NCBI GenBank assembly: GCA_013115125.1 | Contig: JABANN010000586.1 | Span: 1 to 20,114 of the forward strand | Origin: Perkinsus olseni | Taxonomy: Eukaryota; Perkinsozoa; Perkinsida | Direction: 5' to 3' | Length of the DNA: 20,114 nt | Part shown: in pieces, positions 1 to 9,431 of the stretch | How the letters are laid out: the number at the start of each line of letters is the position of its first letter | Numbering within the stretch: the first letter of the stretch is position 1 | Program-made: the position numbers and the translations under genes | Notes under the pieces: generated by a model | What the model was told of the DNA's origin: nothing | Database searches by the model: none | What the model saw: only the letters and a program-made list of their open reading frames with translations

Positions 1-78
1 GGTACGGGTACGGGTACGGGTACGGGTACGGGTACGGGTACGGGTACGGGTACGGGTACGGGTACGGGTACGGGTACG
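1..78. repeat. GGTACG hexamer tandem array
   Basis: Thirteen perfect copies of GGTACG run from the first base of the window. The next ~190 bases are unusually rich in GTAC (fragments such as CCGTACTGG and AGTACGGCG on both strands), so the array seems to decay into its right flank. The unit is not TTTAGGG or another standard telomere repeat. The array may continue beyond the window. Confidence 0.95.
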
Positions 79-931
79 GCCCCGTAACCCTACTACCAGT
101 CGCAGCGGTTCCCAAGCACCGTACTGGTACGCCGTACTGGAAGTACGGCGTAATTTAATACACGTATGTGTTGTTTAATATATTTAATACGTACTAGGCC
201 TCCGTACCCGTACTAGGTTGACAGTTCGAAACGTACTCCGTACTTTCCTCGATCCCAGTACGGTTGCCCAGCTCTACCTCACAGCACAAAACTCGCAGCT
301 CCCACGCTCGCCAACCGGCCTACCATCATCGTAATTATCTCTCCGGCGCTTCCGAGGGGACGCGGGTACAACCGCAGGATTAGACGAGTTAAGACTGGAC
401 ATGTCGATTAGCGAACTCCAATGACACACTGCAGACTGAGGTAGCATAATCCTGTCGTTATTTCCCTGCTTTTCTGTCCCTTTTCCCTTCGGTCCCTCCA
501 CAGCAAGCTACTAGTAAGGGACCACTTATTTTTTGACCCTGTACAACAACGACTCAGCACCGAAGGCCTTCAAACCACTGCCTGTACAAATTATTAAGGT
601 TTTGATTTAAACATATTCATTCGCTGTGTAGCAGCTATTTATAATATGGGGGAGGGGGTCAACCTTCGCGGCTCTCCATCCCCTGGGATGGTCCCGCCCC
701 TCTGTCTGTGGAGCTTGCTTGCTTGCGTCGCTTCCCACTGTCTGCTTCGCGAGCAAGCGAGATAGTAGACGGAGTTTTATATTCCGAGAAACTTCGTTTC
801 ATCGGTGTAAAACCTGCGCGATCTCGCCTCGCGTTGGGCTTGCTACTACCTACTGATACCTGATATACTATAATATTGATACTAAGGACCTGCGGCGCCG
901 CAAACACAACGCCCAATCATCTCAGGAAAAT
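79..931. other. Intergenic stretch downstream of PIG-T
   Basis: GTAC-rich degenerate repeat to about 270, then unremarkable sequence. Short open frames here have no recognisable composition or motif. The part next to 931 is the 3' flank of the PIG-T gene. I see no RNA gene or mobile element. Confidence 0.5.
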
Positions 932-3297
932 TCATTCACTTTTCTGTCGCCGTCCGAATTTTCGCAGTAATCGTGTAAATAAATTGCCTTCGCCAGCAGA
1001 TGATATCTTCTCTCGAACCTGGCGCCTCGCCAAAACCCTGTATGTCGCGCTGAAGAAGATAGTGAGCACAGTAGTACTGAGGGCTATAACGTTGAAGGGC
1101 ATACTGAAGTCGGGCATGGGTAACATCACCAGGAGACCGTTCGTGAACCTAACGTGGAAAGCGAGGATCGATAGAATTTGTTACGCACAACCCCACTACT
1201 GATACAGATAGGGCAGCCCTTCGTCAAGTGCACGACGCTCCCAGCGAGATCAAAAATTCCGTAAAATCGCAAAATTCTAGTAAAATCGCAAAATTCTAGT
1301 AAAATCGCAAAATTCCGTAAAATCGCAAAATTCCGTGAAATCGCAAAATTCTAGTAAGATCGTGAAACTAGTGAAACCGCGAATTTCAGTGAATTCTCGG
1401 ACGCGTGAAACTATACTTAAAGTGCAAAATTTTCCTTCAACAAATACACCAAAAACTCGGCACTTCACAGCAAACTAGCGTATCTTTCCAAAAAAAGACG
1501 ACTCCCGCTCACCCTCGATAGCTTCTGTCGGTCATCCTAACTTCATACATAGCAGCTTCCACGTCAAACCCCTTCTCGCAGGCATAAGAATAGGACTTGG
1601 TATGTATGTGGGACTTCAACACAGGTACTCTCATCTGCCACTCCTCCCCAGGCCCCAACGCTACCTCCACCCGGAACACAGTCGGCTGCTTCCAATGGTC
1701 TGTCTGCTTGATCGCAATCAAATCCATATCAAGCGCTTGAGCCCCGCTCGAGTTCAAGATTTGCCGACCGCCAGAGTGCCACAATGGCCGCAGGAAAAAT
1801 GGCAGTTGGTCGAACACTGTAACAGCAGCCGTTTCGTTCGCCCTATTCCGAACGTTTAAAAGATAGACCGCCCTCAATCGACCAGGATAGCCTTCACCCG
1901 TCAGAGAAGAATCATCGCGCAATAACGATCGATCCACGACAACCGGCTGAGCCTCGACCCTGGGAGGAGCCTGAGGACATCGAGATTGCCAGACACCATT
2001 GCAGCTCGACTGACCTTCACAATGTTTGTGTTTTCCGCTCCAAAAACCGGGCACAAAGGAAAATCAGCATCCCGACCAGTAGCGCGCGTGCGCAGAAGGC
2101 GCTGGGCGACGGACGAGTCCGGAGGGAGTTGAATTTCGAGGCGCGCGGTCATGTCCACACGCGACTCCGCTTCATCGTTGGCGGTGACCGACGCCGATAA
2201 CCCCAGAGAGAAAAATTCACCTGGCAGTTGTCAGGGAGGGTTATGATGCAAAGTTAAATGTGTTACGAAAGGAATGGTATCGACAGCACGACTTACTCTC
2301 AGCAAATTCTATCTTAGAAGACTCTCCTCCCATGAAAACCGCCGCCAAGCCGAGTCTGTCCGAACACGGCAGAACAGCCAGCCACGGTGTCAAGTTCTCC
2401 GTGCCTGCGATCGTAATTCCATACCACTCCTTCCGCAACTCAGCCACCCAACGAATGCGGAAGTTCCCGTTGCAGCTTGAAGCTACCGCGTCCCCTATCA
2501 TAATGATTGTCATTCCGTGATACTGGTGAGCATCCTCACACGCACGGCGAAGAAAACCGAAAAGATACTCCCCTCCTACAAGTGGGCTCATACGGAAGGC
2601 CCTTCCACATCAAACCATCTGGCGTAACGGACGGCTTTATCCACGCAAAGCTGTCATGACTAGGGTCTGGAAAGGACGCAGGTTCGATCCCGGCACCCTG
2701 CATTTCAATAAAATACCCATGCCTTCAAAGCTCGCTCCCAGCACTCCACTCAATGCCCATGATAGTTTCCCCCACTTCTCCTTTCGCCCCTCCTCGGGTA
2801 TCTTCGCCATCAGCATAGCCCCTGGAGGGAATCTAAGGTTGACCCATGCACATTACGAATGGATGCACACACAGAAGAAGCCCAACTATTCCCATCAATA
2901 CCACTCCATCACCAACTCTCTTCACCGAAGGCGCGGATTAACAACCACTGTAAGTGATCAGCGCAAGAGCTCATCAGCAGTACTCCACATGATGCCGGCA
3001 AGAGCACGAATCATGCACGATCGACAGTTCACGCCGAGGACCCCGAACGCTCCGACCCACCCGAGGCGACCTACTCGCACCCAGAGGGCATTCAGATCGG
3101 GCGACTACGATCAGTTCAGAGCATACGAATTGGTTCGCCGCGAGCTCAGACGGAAGCAGCCACCCAGGCTAGTACATCGTGCGCGGGCCTCCGGCTTCGG
3201 CCTTCCACACGCCTCGAGTGAGGTGCGCTTCGAACGACGCATCGCTCCTTCCCTCCTCCGATAGCTGCTCGAGAACGTTACCGATACCTACGCACTG
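932..3297 (-). CDS. PIGT: GPI transamidase component PIG-T (Gpi16 family), 5' end unresolved
   Basis: PIG-T is the ER-membrane subunit of the complex that attaches GPI anchors to proteins. Exons read on the minus strand: 3294-3176, 2832-2717, 2666-2580, 2522-2448, 2404-2297, 2220-2015, 1970-1513, 1148-932. Every junction is GT-AG, all phases agree, and together they give 461 residues plus stop. Family landmarks in order: HLTRGVWKAEAGGPR; FPPGAMLMA then WALSGVLGASFEGM; TENLTPWLAVLPCSDRLGL, the family's best conserved block; FDQLPFFLRPLWHS; and near the C-terminus LPMPDFSMPFNVI followed by one membrane span and a basic tail, as in known PIG-T. Human PIG-T is ~580 aa, so a signal peptide and ~50-100 N-terminal residues are missing; they should lie upstream of 3297. 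Introns are 43-76 bp except those of 343 and 364 bp. Identification is firm; the first listed exon could start at 3297 or 3294. Confidence 0.88.
1149..1512 (-). repeat. PIG-T last intron with an 18/19-bp tandem repeat
   Basis: This 364-bp intron separates the lumenal domain from the C-terminal membrane-anchor exon. About 1247-1400 is a tandem array: units of AAAATCGCAAAATTCTAGT (19 bp) alternate with AAAATCGCAAAATTCCGT (18 bp), roughly five good copies followed by two decayed ones. The array is AT-rich and unlike the flanking exons. Splice sites GTGAGC and TTAG join phase 2 to phase 1 and restore the PIG-T frame. Confidence 0.85.
2667..2716 (-). other. 50-bp PIG-T intron holding an antisense tRNA-like 3' half
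   Basis: The intron runs GTATTT to CCAG and joins ...FEGM to DPSHD in frame. On the plus strand it carries GGTTCGATCC (2681-2690), a match to the pol III B-box/T-loop consensus. An imperfect T-stem (GCAGG/CCGGC, one mismatch) and an acceptor-like CACCCTGC follow it. I find no matching 5' tRNA half, so this is a remnant or a coincidence. Confidence 0.45.
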
Positions 3298-3592
3298 CTA
3301 GGGTAACGAAACGAGAAAAAACTGTTGCACGCTTCAACCTAAGATATTCCACGAACAACCATCGAGTTCGGCGAACTAATTTCATCATCAGCAAAGCTAT
3401 CTCACACACCAGCAAGATTTCGACCAGATTTCTGTCATCGCCTCGCAGGCTCGCACGCCCGTGTTTTCGAGGGTCTCTACTGTGATTCTCTTCTGTTAGG
3501 CTTCAAGTGATTTACAGTTTACCTGTGCATGCGCAATTGAGATTGACTTCTCAAGGATGACGAGATATTGATTGACATCTTCCCACAGTGAC

Positions 3593-3678
3593 TGAAATCT
3601 ACTATAGGGCCTAAGTGACTGTAGTACAGTTACTCAGGCCCTTTATCAGATTTCATTAACATACTTAGGTTAATGAAA
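3593..3678. repeat. Two adjacent stem-loops (foldback element)
   Basis: 3593-3622 and 3626-3655 are inverted copies of a 30-base arm (25 of 30 positions pair) around a 3-base loop; the core is GGGCCT...AGGCCC. Immediately after, TTTCATTAA (3651-3659) and TTAATGAAA (3670-3678) form a second perfect 9-bp stem sharing the end of the first. It could be a small foldback transposon or a structured RNA. No neighbouring gene explains it. Confidence 0.75.
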
Positions 3679-4185
3679 CCATGATATTGTGTCCATCGGC
3701 ATACAAATTTTCCCGTCGAGCTAAGCCCGGCTTTTCACCATACCCGATTGAGCCGGCGGGACTACTCCCTCAGTACCTCTCGGGAAGACATCATACTCTC
3801 CATAAACCCCTCCGGATGACCTGTCCGAACTCACAGTCACCTCGTAAAGGACCTGACGATAAGATTTCGAGGGTTAAACGCCAGGAGCCCACTTCAACTT
3901 CGCAGAACGACCATCACCATGGGACCTCAGGGCGCACTAGATACCACTCGGCCATCATTGTCGGTGGTTCATTAAGGAAACCAACCCAGAGCGAAGCCGC
4001 GAAAGAGCGAGGTGAAACGGAGCACGGGCGCTGATCTAAGATTCAGCCCGTCCCTCTCTTACTAGTAAATCCCCAGAGCCATCGAAATCCTCAAAGAGCT
4101 GTATATCCTCTCTCGCTGTGTCCAAGGCTTGGGCTGATAGAATGACTGATAAGACCGCAAGTAGAGCATGCATGTAAGAATTGAA

Positions 4186-4262
4186 GAGAAACCCTGCGGA
4201 TAGGATCGAACCAAGGACCACCCGATCATCAATCCAACACCCTGCCCCATTGCACTATCATT
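4186..4262 (-). pseudogene. tRNA-like sequence with A and B boxes (Ile-like), degenerate
   Basis: On the minus strand TAGTGCAATGG matches the pol III A box and GGTTCGATCC (complement of 4203-4212) matches the B box at tRNA-like spacing. The anticodon-loop position reads TTGATGA, i.e. GAT (Ile). The anticodon stem, T-stem and acceptor stem are only partly paired, so it is unlikely to be a working tRNA. It could be a tRNA pseudogene or the head of a tRNA-derived SINE. Confidence 0.5.
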
Positions 4263-5194
4263 ATCCTTCTGCAGCAACTAACTAACACTACAACGCTTCT
4301 CATGGTGAACTGAAACGCGCTCATCATCATCATGATACATACGTTGATGACACCTTCACTCCTTCGGCACCTCACCATCATCGTAAATAAGTCCCGCCGC
4401 TGAAAAAAGTACACATTAAGACAAAAGCCGAGGGACGACCATTCTTAATGATTCCAATCACCACCCATAATAGCAGTTAATAACACCCTGGACATGATGT
4501 CATTGGAGTTCCGTCCTCAATACGAAAAACACATTTCGCATCGAGAAATTCTCGTTCGACAGTCGAAAACGCGTGAAACACGTGCAATAGTTCGCGTAGT
4601 ATCACTATTTGGCGCTAGATATTATCATAAGATCTGTACACAATGCGTAGCAATGATGAATATGCGGAAGCATCCTCACAGTAAAATGAACCGCCACAAG
4701 ACGCTGTGGCTCGGCGACCGTGTTTTTGGGCCCTCACAGCGCGATTCGACCCATCCCCAGCAAAGCATTCTCCTATCCCACGTCGTCAACGTGCCAAAGA
4801 CCTACCTTCCCGAGCCTTTCGTCGGGCCTTGACCCGCATCCAAAAGTCATTCCCTTTTTGCTGCTTCTCGGCTTCCTTCTTTCCTTGCTGAACAATAGGA
4901 AAACACATACCGTCTGTCCAGTAAAAATTCTGGAATTCATTTTTTACACGGAAAATGCGCTTCGAGGATCGGACCGGATCAAGAGGCTATCCCGGACGCT
5001 CACGTTTACTAAAAATAGTAAAAACCAATTCACAAGGCGACTGTCGAGAAGAGCCTTTCCCAGTCGCAAAAGCAACCGCACAAATCAGCAGCTGGAGCAA
5101 GCGTCCGAGAACTGGCGACTGGGACGTTGACCGCGAGGATGGAGGAAGATGCAGAAGAAGTCGGTCGATGCCTTAGAGCAGGAAGACGTGATGA

Positions 5195-5750
5195 CTAATT
5201 CATGTATTGCTCGTTATTAAGGACAGTTTCAATCTGAGCAACCGCACACTCAATATCGAGCCAGCAGATCCAAGGACGCGCGCGGCACATGACAATGAGC
5301 ACTCATGTGCTCGGCACAGTATTCAGCGAATCGACTAGACGCAACCAAGGAGTATCTAGTACAGTGAAGGGAAGGCGTAGAAAAAGCATAAATCGCGAGA
5401 CAAACCAGAACCACGAGAACTATGCCCCCCGTTCAATAAGGTAATTCTGAAACTCAGAATCTATTCTGGAATTGATTATTACACGGTTCCAGATTCGATT
5501 CTGAGTTTTAGATTTTTTCTACTGAACGACAAAAATATGAAGAAAATTTCCAAAAAAAATCTACAATTCCAGAAAATTTGTGACCGATCCCAGCGTCAAC
5601 CATCCCTATTACATTAACAGAAGTGACGTTATAGAAACCACTAGAGCACATGATGAACTCGATAAGGCCCCCGACGAAGAAGGTACAGACGCAGAGCATC
5701 GGCAGCCGTCGCCTCAGGTTGGGTGGCCGCATCGACAGCCGACCTTCCAT
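5195..5750 (-). CDS. Possible small single-span membrane protein (SMIM4/UQCC5-like?)
   Basis: The minus frame 5750-5628 encodes a basic stretch (PPNLRRRLP), a membrane span and the motif GGLIEFIMCSSGFYN. This resembles small mitochondrial inner-membrane proteins of the SMIM4 type, which have a GG.IE..M...FY signature. A weak donor (GTCACT) at 5627 and a good acceptor at 5234 would join a final exon 5233-5195 (IETVLNNEQYMN, stop) in phase 0, giving 53 aa. The 394-bp intron would contain the 5444-5505 hairpin. An upstream open frame from 5883 (MSGMFSSVSTQKKAYLV...) is also protein-like but I could not splice it on. The span plus motif is what supports this; start and end are guesses. Confidence 0.35.
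5444..5505. repeat. Hairpin repeat, copy 1
   Basis: ATTCTGA-AAC-TCAGAAT is a perfect stem-loop at 5444-5460, and CGATTCTGAG follows at 5496-5505, itself complementary to CTCAGAAT. The same arrangement recurs at 6129-6183, so this is a repeated foldback unit of about 55-65 bp. Confidence 0.7.
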
Positions 5751-5898
5751 ATTGAGGAGGGGTGAAAACCCTAAAAGCGTTCCTTGGCTTATGTCGGTCA
5801 TCATCCAGTGGGAAATTGTGAACCGAGGTCCGAACCAAATACGCCTTTTTTTGAGTGGAAACGGAACTAAACATGCCTGACATGGTACATTATACGGA

Positions 5899-6081
5899 TC
5901 ACAACAACAACTGCGCCTTGGTAAATGTGCCGTAATTTGTCAAATAATGGCTCAACTCGAAACACATCGCGCTCGCCCTACGGCGCATCTTCCGATTCCG
6001 AGCCCAACTTGACAACTGCCCTCTTGAAGGTGTGCTGAACCCGTCCACGACCTTCCTCACTCGATCAAAATGCTTTTTCAT
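5899..6081 (-). CDS. Possible small basic protein or terminal exon
   Basis: An open frame of 60 codons starts with ATG at 6081 and ends with TGA at 5899. It begins MKKHFDRVRKVVDGFSTPSR and continues through a basic RNRKMRRRAS patch to a hydrophobic end. Composition is protein-like and the opposite strand is not, but I recognise no family. A good acceptor-like sequence (ACTGGTCAG) lies just upstream, so it may be the last exon of a spliced gene. Confidence 0.25.
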   Translation of the reverse strand: MKKHFDRVRKVVDGFSTPSRGQLSSWARNRKMRRRASAMCFELSHYLTNYGTFTKAQLLL

Positions 6082-6128
6082 ACATCACTGACCAGTACAT
6101 GGTACAGTTACTCTCTGTCACGTCAACC

Positions 6129-6183
6129 GATTCTGAAACTCAGAATCGACACGTAAACTGAGGTTACAGAATCGATTCTCAGC
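6129..6183. repeat. Hairpin repeat, copy 2
   Basis: GATTCTGA-AAC-TCAGAATC (6129-6147) is a perfect 8-bp stem-loop identical in core to copy 1. The palindromic GAATCGATTC with flanking CAG...CTCAG follows at 6166-6183. Arms are conserved while the spacers differ, as expected of a foldback element or a selected structure. Confidence 0.7.
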
Positions 6184-6428
6184 TTCAATATCAGTTCACC
6201 GAACCTTCCCTCAGCCACGTCTTTGCAAGAGGCGGAAGAGGGTCTTTCTGTCGGTTTGCACGTCAACGGGAAGATATCTTGCTCTTCTCTATCGTTCATT
6301 TTCACCCCACTTTTTTTCCTCAGAAAGAAATACTTTTTCGCTTTCTTCCAGAGGACCGAACTAACATCTCTCGTGCGTGCCATCACCGTCGCTCAGTTTA
6401 TTACTAAGACATGGGAGTGTGTTTTTCA

Positions 6429-6668
6429 TCATCCGGCGCCGACGACAGACCCGTGAGTACTCAGCGACGAAGGCTCACGCTCAGCCAGTCCGATGCGGTG
6501 GTCCACCAGGATGTCAACGAGCATAGAGGTTAACCTGTTCAGTGCCAGCTTGGCGGTGAGAGTATCTTTTGTAGGTTTGGTGCGACAAGTGACGCGAAGG
6601 AATTTGATCGACCTTTTTCCGGCCTCCTCGCGACGGTTCTCTCTCATTGGAAAGCCTGCTGACACCAA
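6429..6668 (-). CDS. Possible coding exon, unrecognised
   Basis: The minus frame contains MRENRREEAGKRSIKFLRV and then LTAKLALNRLTSMLVDILVD, which reads as an amphipathic helix. Composition is protein-like, unlike the antisense frames. No flanking exon could be joined and I do not recognise the family. It may be the start of an unassembled minus-strand gene running toward 5900. Confidence 0.25.
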   Translation of the reverse strand: MVSAGFPMRENRREEAGKRSIKFLRVTCRTKPTKDTLTAKLALNRLTSMLVDILVDHRIGLAEREPSSLSTHGSVVGAG

Positions 6669-6669
6669 T

Positions 6670-6870
6670 CAGAAGGGCTTCGATGTAAGAGGGGATGATA
6701 ATAAATATATAGTATCTTTGGTTGAAGGTAGTATTTCACGAGTAGTAAAGATACGTTTTAGGATGGATCGTAGAACGTCAAATCTCTTCTGGAATTCTTC
6801 CTTTGGATGTAGTAGCCGATGAAAATAATAAACAGACAGTATCTTAGGTTGAAGTGACAGTCTGTGATTG
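6670..6870 (+). repeat. Diverged direct repeat around TATCTTWGGTTGAAG
   Basis: GATGATAATAAATA...TATCTTTGGTTGAAG (near 6685-6726) is repeated as GATGAAAATAATAAA...TATCTTAGGTTGAAG (near 6819-6855), followed by similar GTAGT/GACAGT tails. A third copy of the core, ATATCTTAGGTTGAAG, is on the minus strand near 3331-3346 beside the PIG-T 5' end. Confidence 0.6.
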
Positions 6871-7046
6871 CACTGAGACGGAGTGAAATACGGGTGCAGG
6901 CCGATCGGAACGCGAATCGTCCGTGCAGATGACCTTCCGTCAGAAACATCTATCTGTGACCGCTAGAACACGACAGCTGAAATTCTTATTCGACTCGTGA
7001 AAAATCGGTTCCACAGGTGCAGTTACTTCTCCCCTCGTTGACACTG

Positions 7047-9431
7047 ATGCACCTCAGATTGTCCGTAGGTTCGCACCTCAGGTTTGTCTTTTCAGAACAA
7101 AAGGATCGAAGCTCTGGGCGGCATCACCAACATCGACAATCGTGTTGGCTACGCGTGCAAGAAGGGTCTCAAACCCGAGAGTCCCAACCAGGACGACTTC
7201 TTCGTTATCGGCATTGATGAACTTGGCATGTATCTTCCCATGGCGACCTAAAGATACGTCCAATGTTCTCGCGCGATCAGGTTGGGAGTGTTCGACGGTC
7301 ACGGTCCTTTCGGCCATGACGTTTCCAGTTTCTGTCACGACGCCCTCCCGGGAGTAGATCAGACATCTCACTCGGCACAACCCCGATTTTTTATTCTCAG
7401 TTGCTCATCGAAGACGAGGAGTTCTACACGGACCCTGCGGCTGCCTTCACCAGAGCCTTTCGGGATACTCATCGTAAGTCTCCTCGAGGATAGGTGGGAG
7501 TAGTGCTAAGAAAACCGGACTCGAACTCGCCACGACCGCGCTTAGAAGAGCTCCTTACCCGTTGAACTGGGCTTGCTTCGGTATTTGCCAGTTCCACAGC
7601 AACAGTATAGTAGTGAGATCAGGAAAGAGTTTTTCCTTTTTTCTATTCATGAAAGGATAGAGTCACGAGATATTTCCCTGTTTTTTCAATAACTTTTTTT
7701 CCGAATAACAGCCTGTGGAAGGACAGCCGTACCATAAAAAGCATAACTCGTGGTCACCCAGCGGATCGAACTGCGTCCGAACGATCATTTTCAGTGCTGT
7801 GCGAACAAGCAAGCGCCAAAGGAAAGTTCGACTGTTCGCTGTCCGGGACCACTGCGACGGTGGTAATGACCAGGGACGCGACAATCTACTGTGCCTGGGT
7901 TGGCGACTCAAGGGCAGTCATCGCGACCACAAATGTAGGGTTAGGATATGCTTTCGGGGATGCCTCCTGCTGCTGCGTCGATTACCACTAGCATCTTTCT
8001 TTCGAAAATTCTGCTGCTTTAGCAAAATAAAAAGCAGTTTTCTTCGGTGAAATTTTCACCTTACTCCGAGGTGGATTGTTCATACCGCGCTGCGGCTGAC
8101 GTAAGAAAGGGACTCATAAAGTAAAAGAAAATACACAAAGTTTTTTTTCTATTTTCCTGTCGTTTGTTGAAAATGATATTAACGAACATTAACGTGCTCA
8201 AATACGTCTCCGTTCGGCATAAGCTTCTCACCAGGCTGATGGCGAAGTCGTCGCTGAAGATCTGTCTCGGGATCACAAACCCGAGCGGGAGGAGGAGAAG
8301 ACCCGAATTCGGGCTCGCGGTGGACAGGTAATGAAAGAGGCGCCACTTTATGACGAGAATCTATGGCAGTGTTTACTTGCTCGGTTTTTACCGGGGCGGG
8401 TAGTGGTCCGTGGCCAAGAGGGCGGCGGATACCTCTCCTTTAGTGCGCGGGGATCTCTAAAGTACTCGAAGCTGGGCAGATTATTAATGGAGCGAATCAT
8501 TACAATATATGGGAACCCGAACAATTTTAATTACCGGCTACGAGAACCAATGCGCGCGCCCCAAACATGCTGATGATACTCTAGTAGCGTCACATTGCCT
8601 GGCAGAAATGATAGTGGCATCTTTGCGGGTATCTGCACTTCTGCGGTGCTGTCTTAGTATGGCCAACCTCGGCGAGCACAGTAAATTGTTAAGTCCCCAT
8701 CGGCGATTGCCGATCGCCGCGGGCAGGAATTGAAGTCAGAACACTTCGAGGCTGCAGCGTTTCGAGGCGGTGGAATCAACGGGAAGGGAGATGTTAAATT
8801 TATGGTCATTGAGATGGCGTTCAGGTTCGGAAACTCGAGGGAGACATACCCTACCGGGTGTTTCTCAAAGGTAGTCCTCGAATGAAGACATCTCGACCAT
8901 CCTCTACCGCAGGCAAACTCTACCCGGGCTTGGCGATGTCGCGCTCACTCGGGGACTCGATAGGCGTCAGCGCCGGAGTCACGTACGAGCCTGAGATCAA
9001 GATAAGGTGCTTCCGGGCATCCTGGGGTTGCCGGAAGCATTTCTCAGGAAAATCGATCGAGCTCGGGACCGTTTCGTGGTGCTATGCAGCGACGGCGTTT
9101 GGGAGTTCATTTCCAGTCAAGCCGCCGTGGACATTCTCAGTGAGCTGACGGTCCTCGGCATCTTGTGTGCATGCGTGCATCGTTGTCAGATCGGTACTCT
9201 GTTGGAGAGGTTCAGAGAGCGGCGGAAGCGCTCGCCCAGGAGGCCTGGAAGCGGTGGATTCAGGAGGAAGGGAATGTTGTGGACGATATTACGGTCATCG
9301 TAGCGTGGCTGGGAGAGGAGAGCAAGGAACGACGAGGGAAGGAAGGGTCTCGGGAATCACTCTGGTGGGCGTCCAATGCGTATCGCACTTCAGGTTTGAG
9401 CGATTTCTTTCTCAGATGGCCATCAGAGTAG
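7047..9431 (+). CDS. PP2C-type (PPM) Ser/Thr protein phosphatase
   Basis: A metal-dependent phosphatase that removes phosphate from Ser/Thr residues. Exons 7047-7064, 7096-7229, 7281-7353, 7401-7473, 7795-7934, 8235-8327, 8825-8870, 8913-9006, 9048-9139 and 9190-9431 splice at GT-AG sites with matching phases into 334 aa. Motifs in order: GGITNIDNRVGYACKKG, ESPNQDD (metal Asp), FDGHGPFGHDV (DGHG metal motif), LSGTTATV, VGDSRAVIA, SRDHKPEREEE, PGLAMSRSLGDS, FVVLCSDGVWEF (metal Asp) and VVDDITVIVAWLG (metal Asp pair). All expected metal ligands are present, so it should be active. The PNQDDF and DGHGPFGHDV wording is typical of alveolate PP2Cs. It is a nearly bare catalytic domain with a short N-terminus. 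The first exon (MHLRLS) and its 31-bp intron are the least certain part. Introns 3 to 5 are long (321, 300, 497 bp). Confidence 0.92.
7508..7580 (-). pseudogene. Degenerate tRNA-like sequence in PP2C intron (Arg TCT-like)
   Basis: Antisense within PP2C intron 7474-7794. The minus strand shows an A-box-like AGCCCAGTTCAACGG, an anticodon-loop-like CTTCTAA (TCT, Arg) and the B-box-like GTTCGAGTCC (complement of 7517-7526), in tRNA order and spacing. The stems pair poorly, so it is a relic rather than a gene. Confidence 0.45.
8871..8912 (+). other. 42-bp frame-neutral PP2C intron
   Basis: GTAGTC...CGCAG, 42 bp, a multiple of three with no in-frame stop. Removal joins VFLKG to KLYPGLAMS, which is how the family reads, so it is scored as an intron. 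Retention would add 14 residues (beginning SPRMKTS) without breaking the protein. Confidence 0.7.

Larger units (their letters stand above)
3298..5194. other. Long stretch without a certain gene
   Basis: The first ~200 bases should include the missing 5' end of PIG-T. The rest holds a double hairpin (3593-3678), a tRNA-like sequence (4186-4262) and short open frames with no motif I recognise. Around 5100-5200 two plus-strand frames are protein-like (LEQASENWRLGR, and MQKKSVDALEQEDVMT ending at a TAA), which could be pieces of an unrecognised spliced gene. Confidence 0.4.

Noticed and set aside
1-78. Telomere
   Set aside because: GGTACG is not a known telomere unit and does not resemble TTTAGGG-type repeats.
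1247-1400. CRISPR array
   Set aside because: Direct tandem repeats without unique spacers, inside a eukaryotic intron.
7082-7095. 14-bp GTTTGTCTTTTCAG as an intron at the PP2C start
   Set aside because: Too short to splice; a 31-bp intron (7065-7095) using the same acceptor keeps the frame.
8690-8760. tRNA-like sequence in PP2C intron 8328-8824 (GGAATTGAAGTCAG)
   Set aside because: B-box-like only; no A box or arms in a consistent order.
9394-9415. 22-bp GT...CTTTCTCAG segment near the PP2C end as an intron
   Set aside because: Shorter than any other intron here; without it the frame closes naturally at 9431 soon after the last conserved motif.
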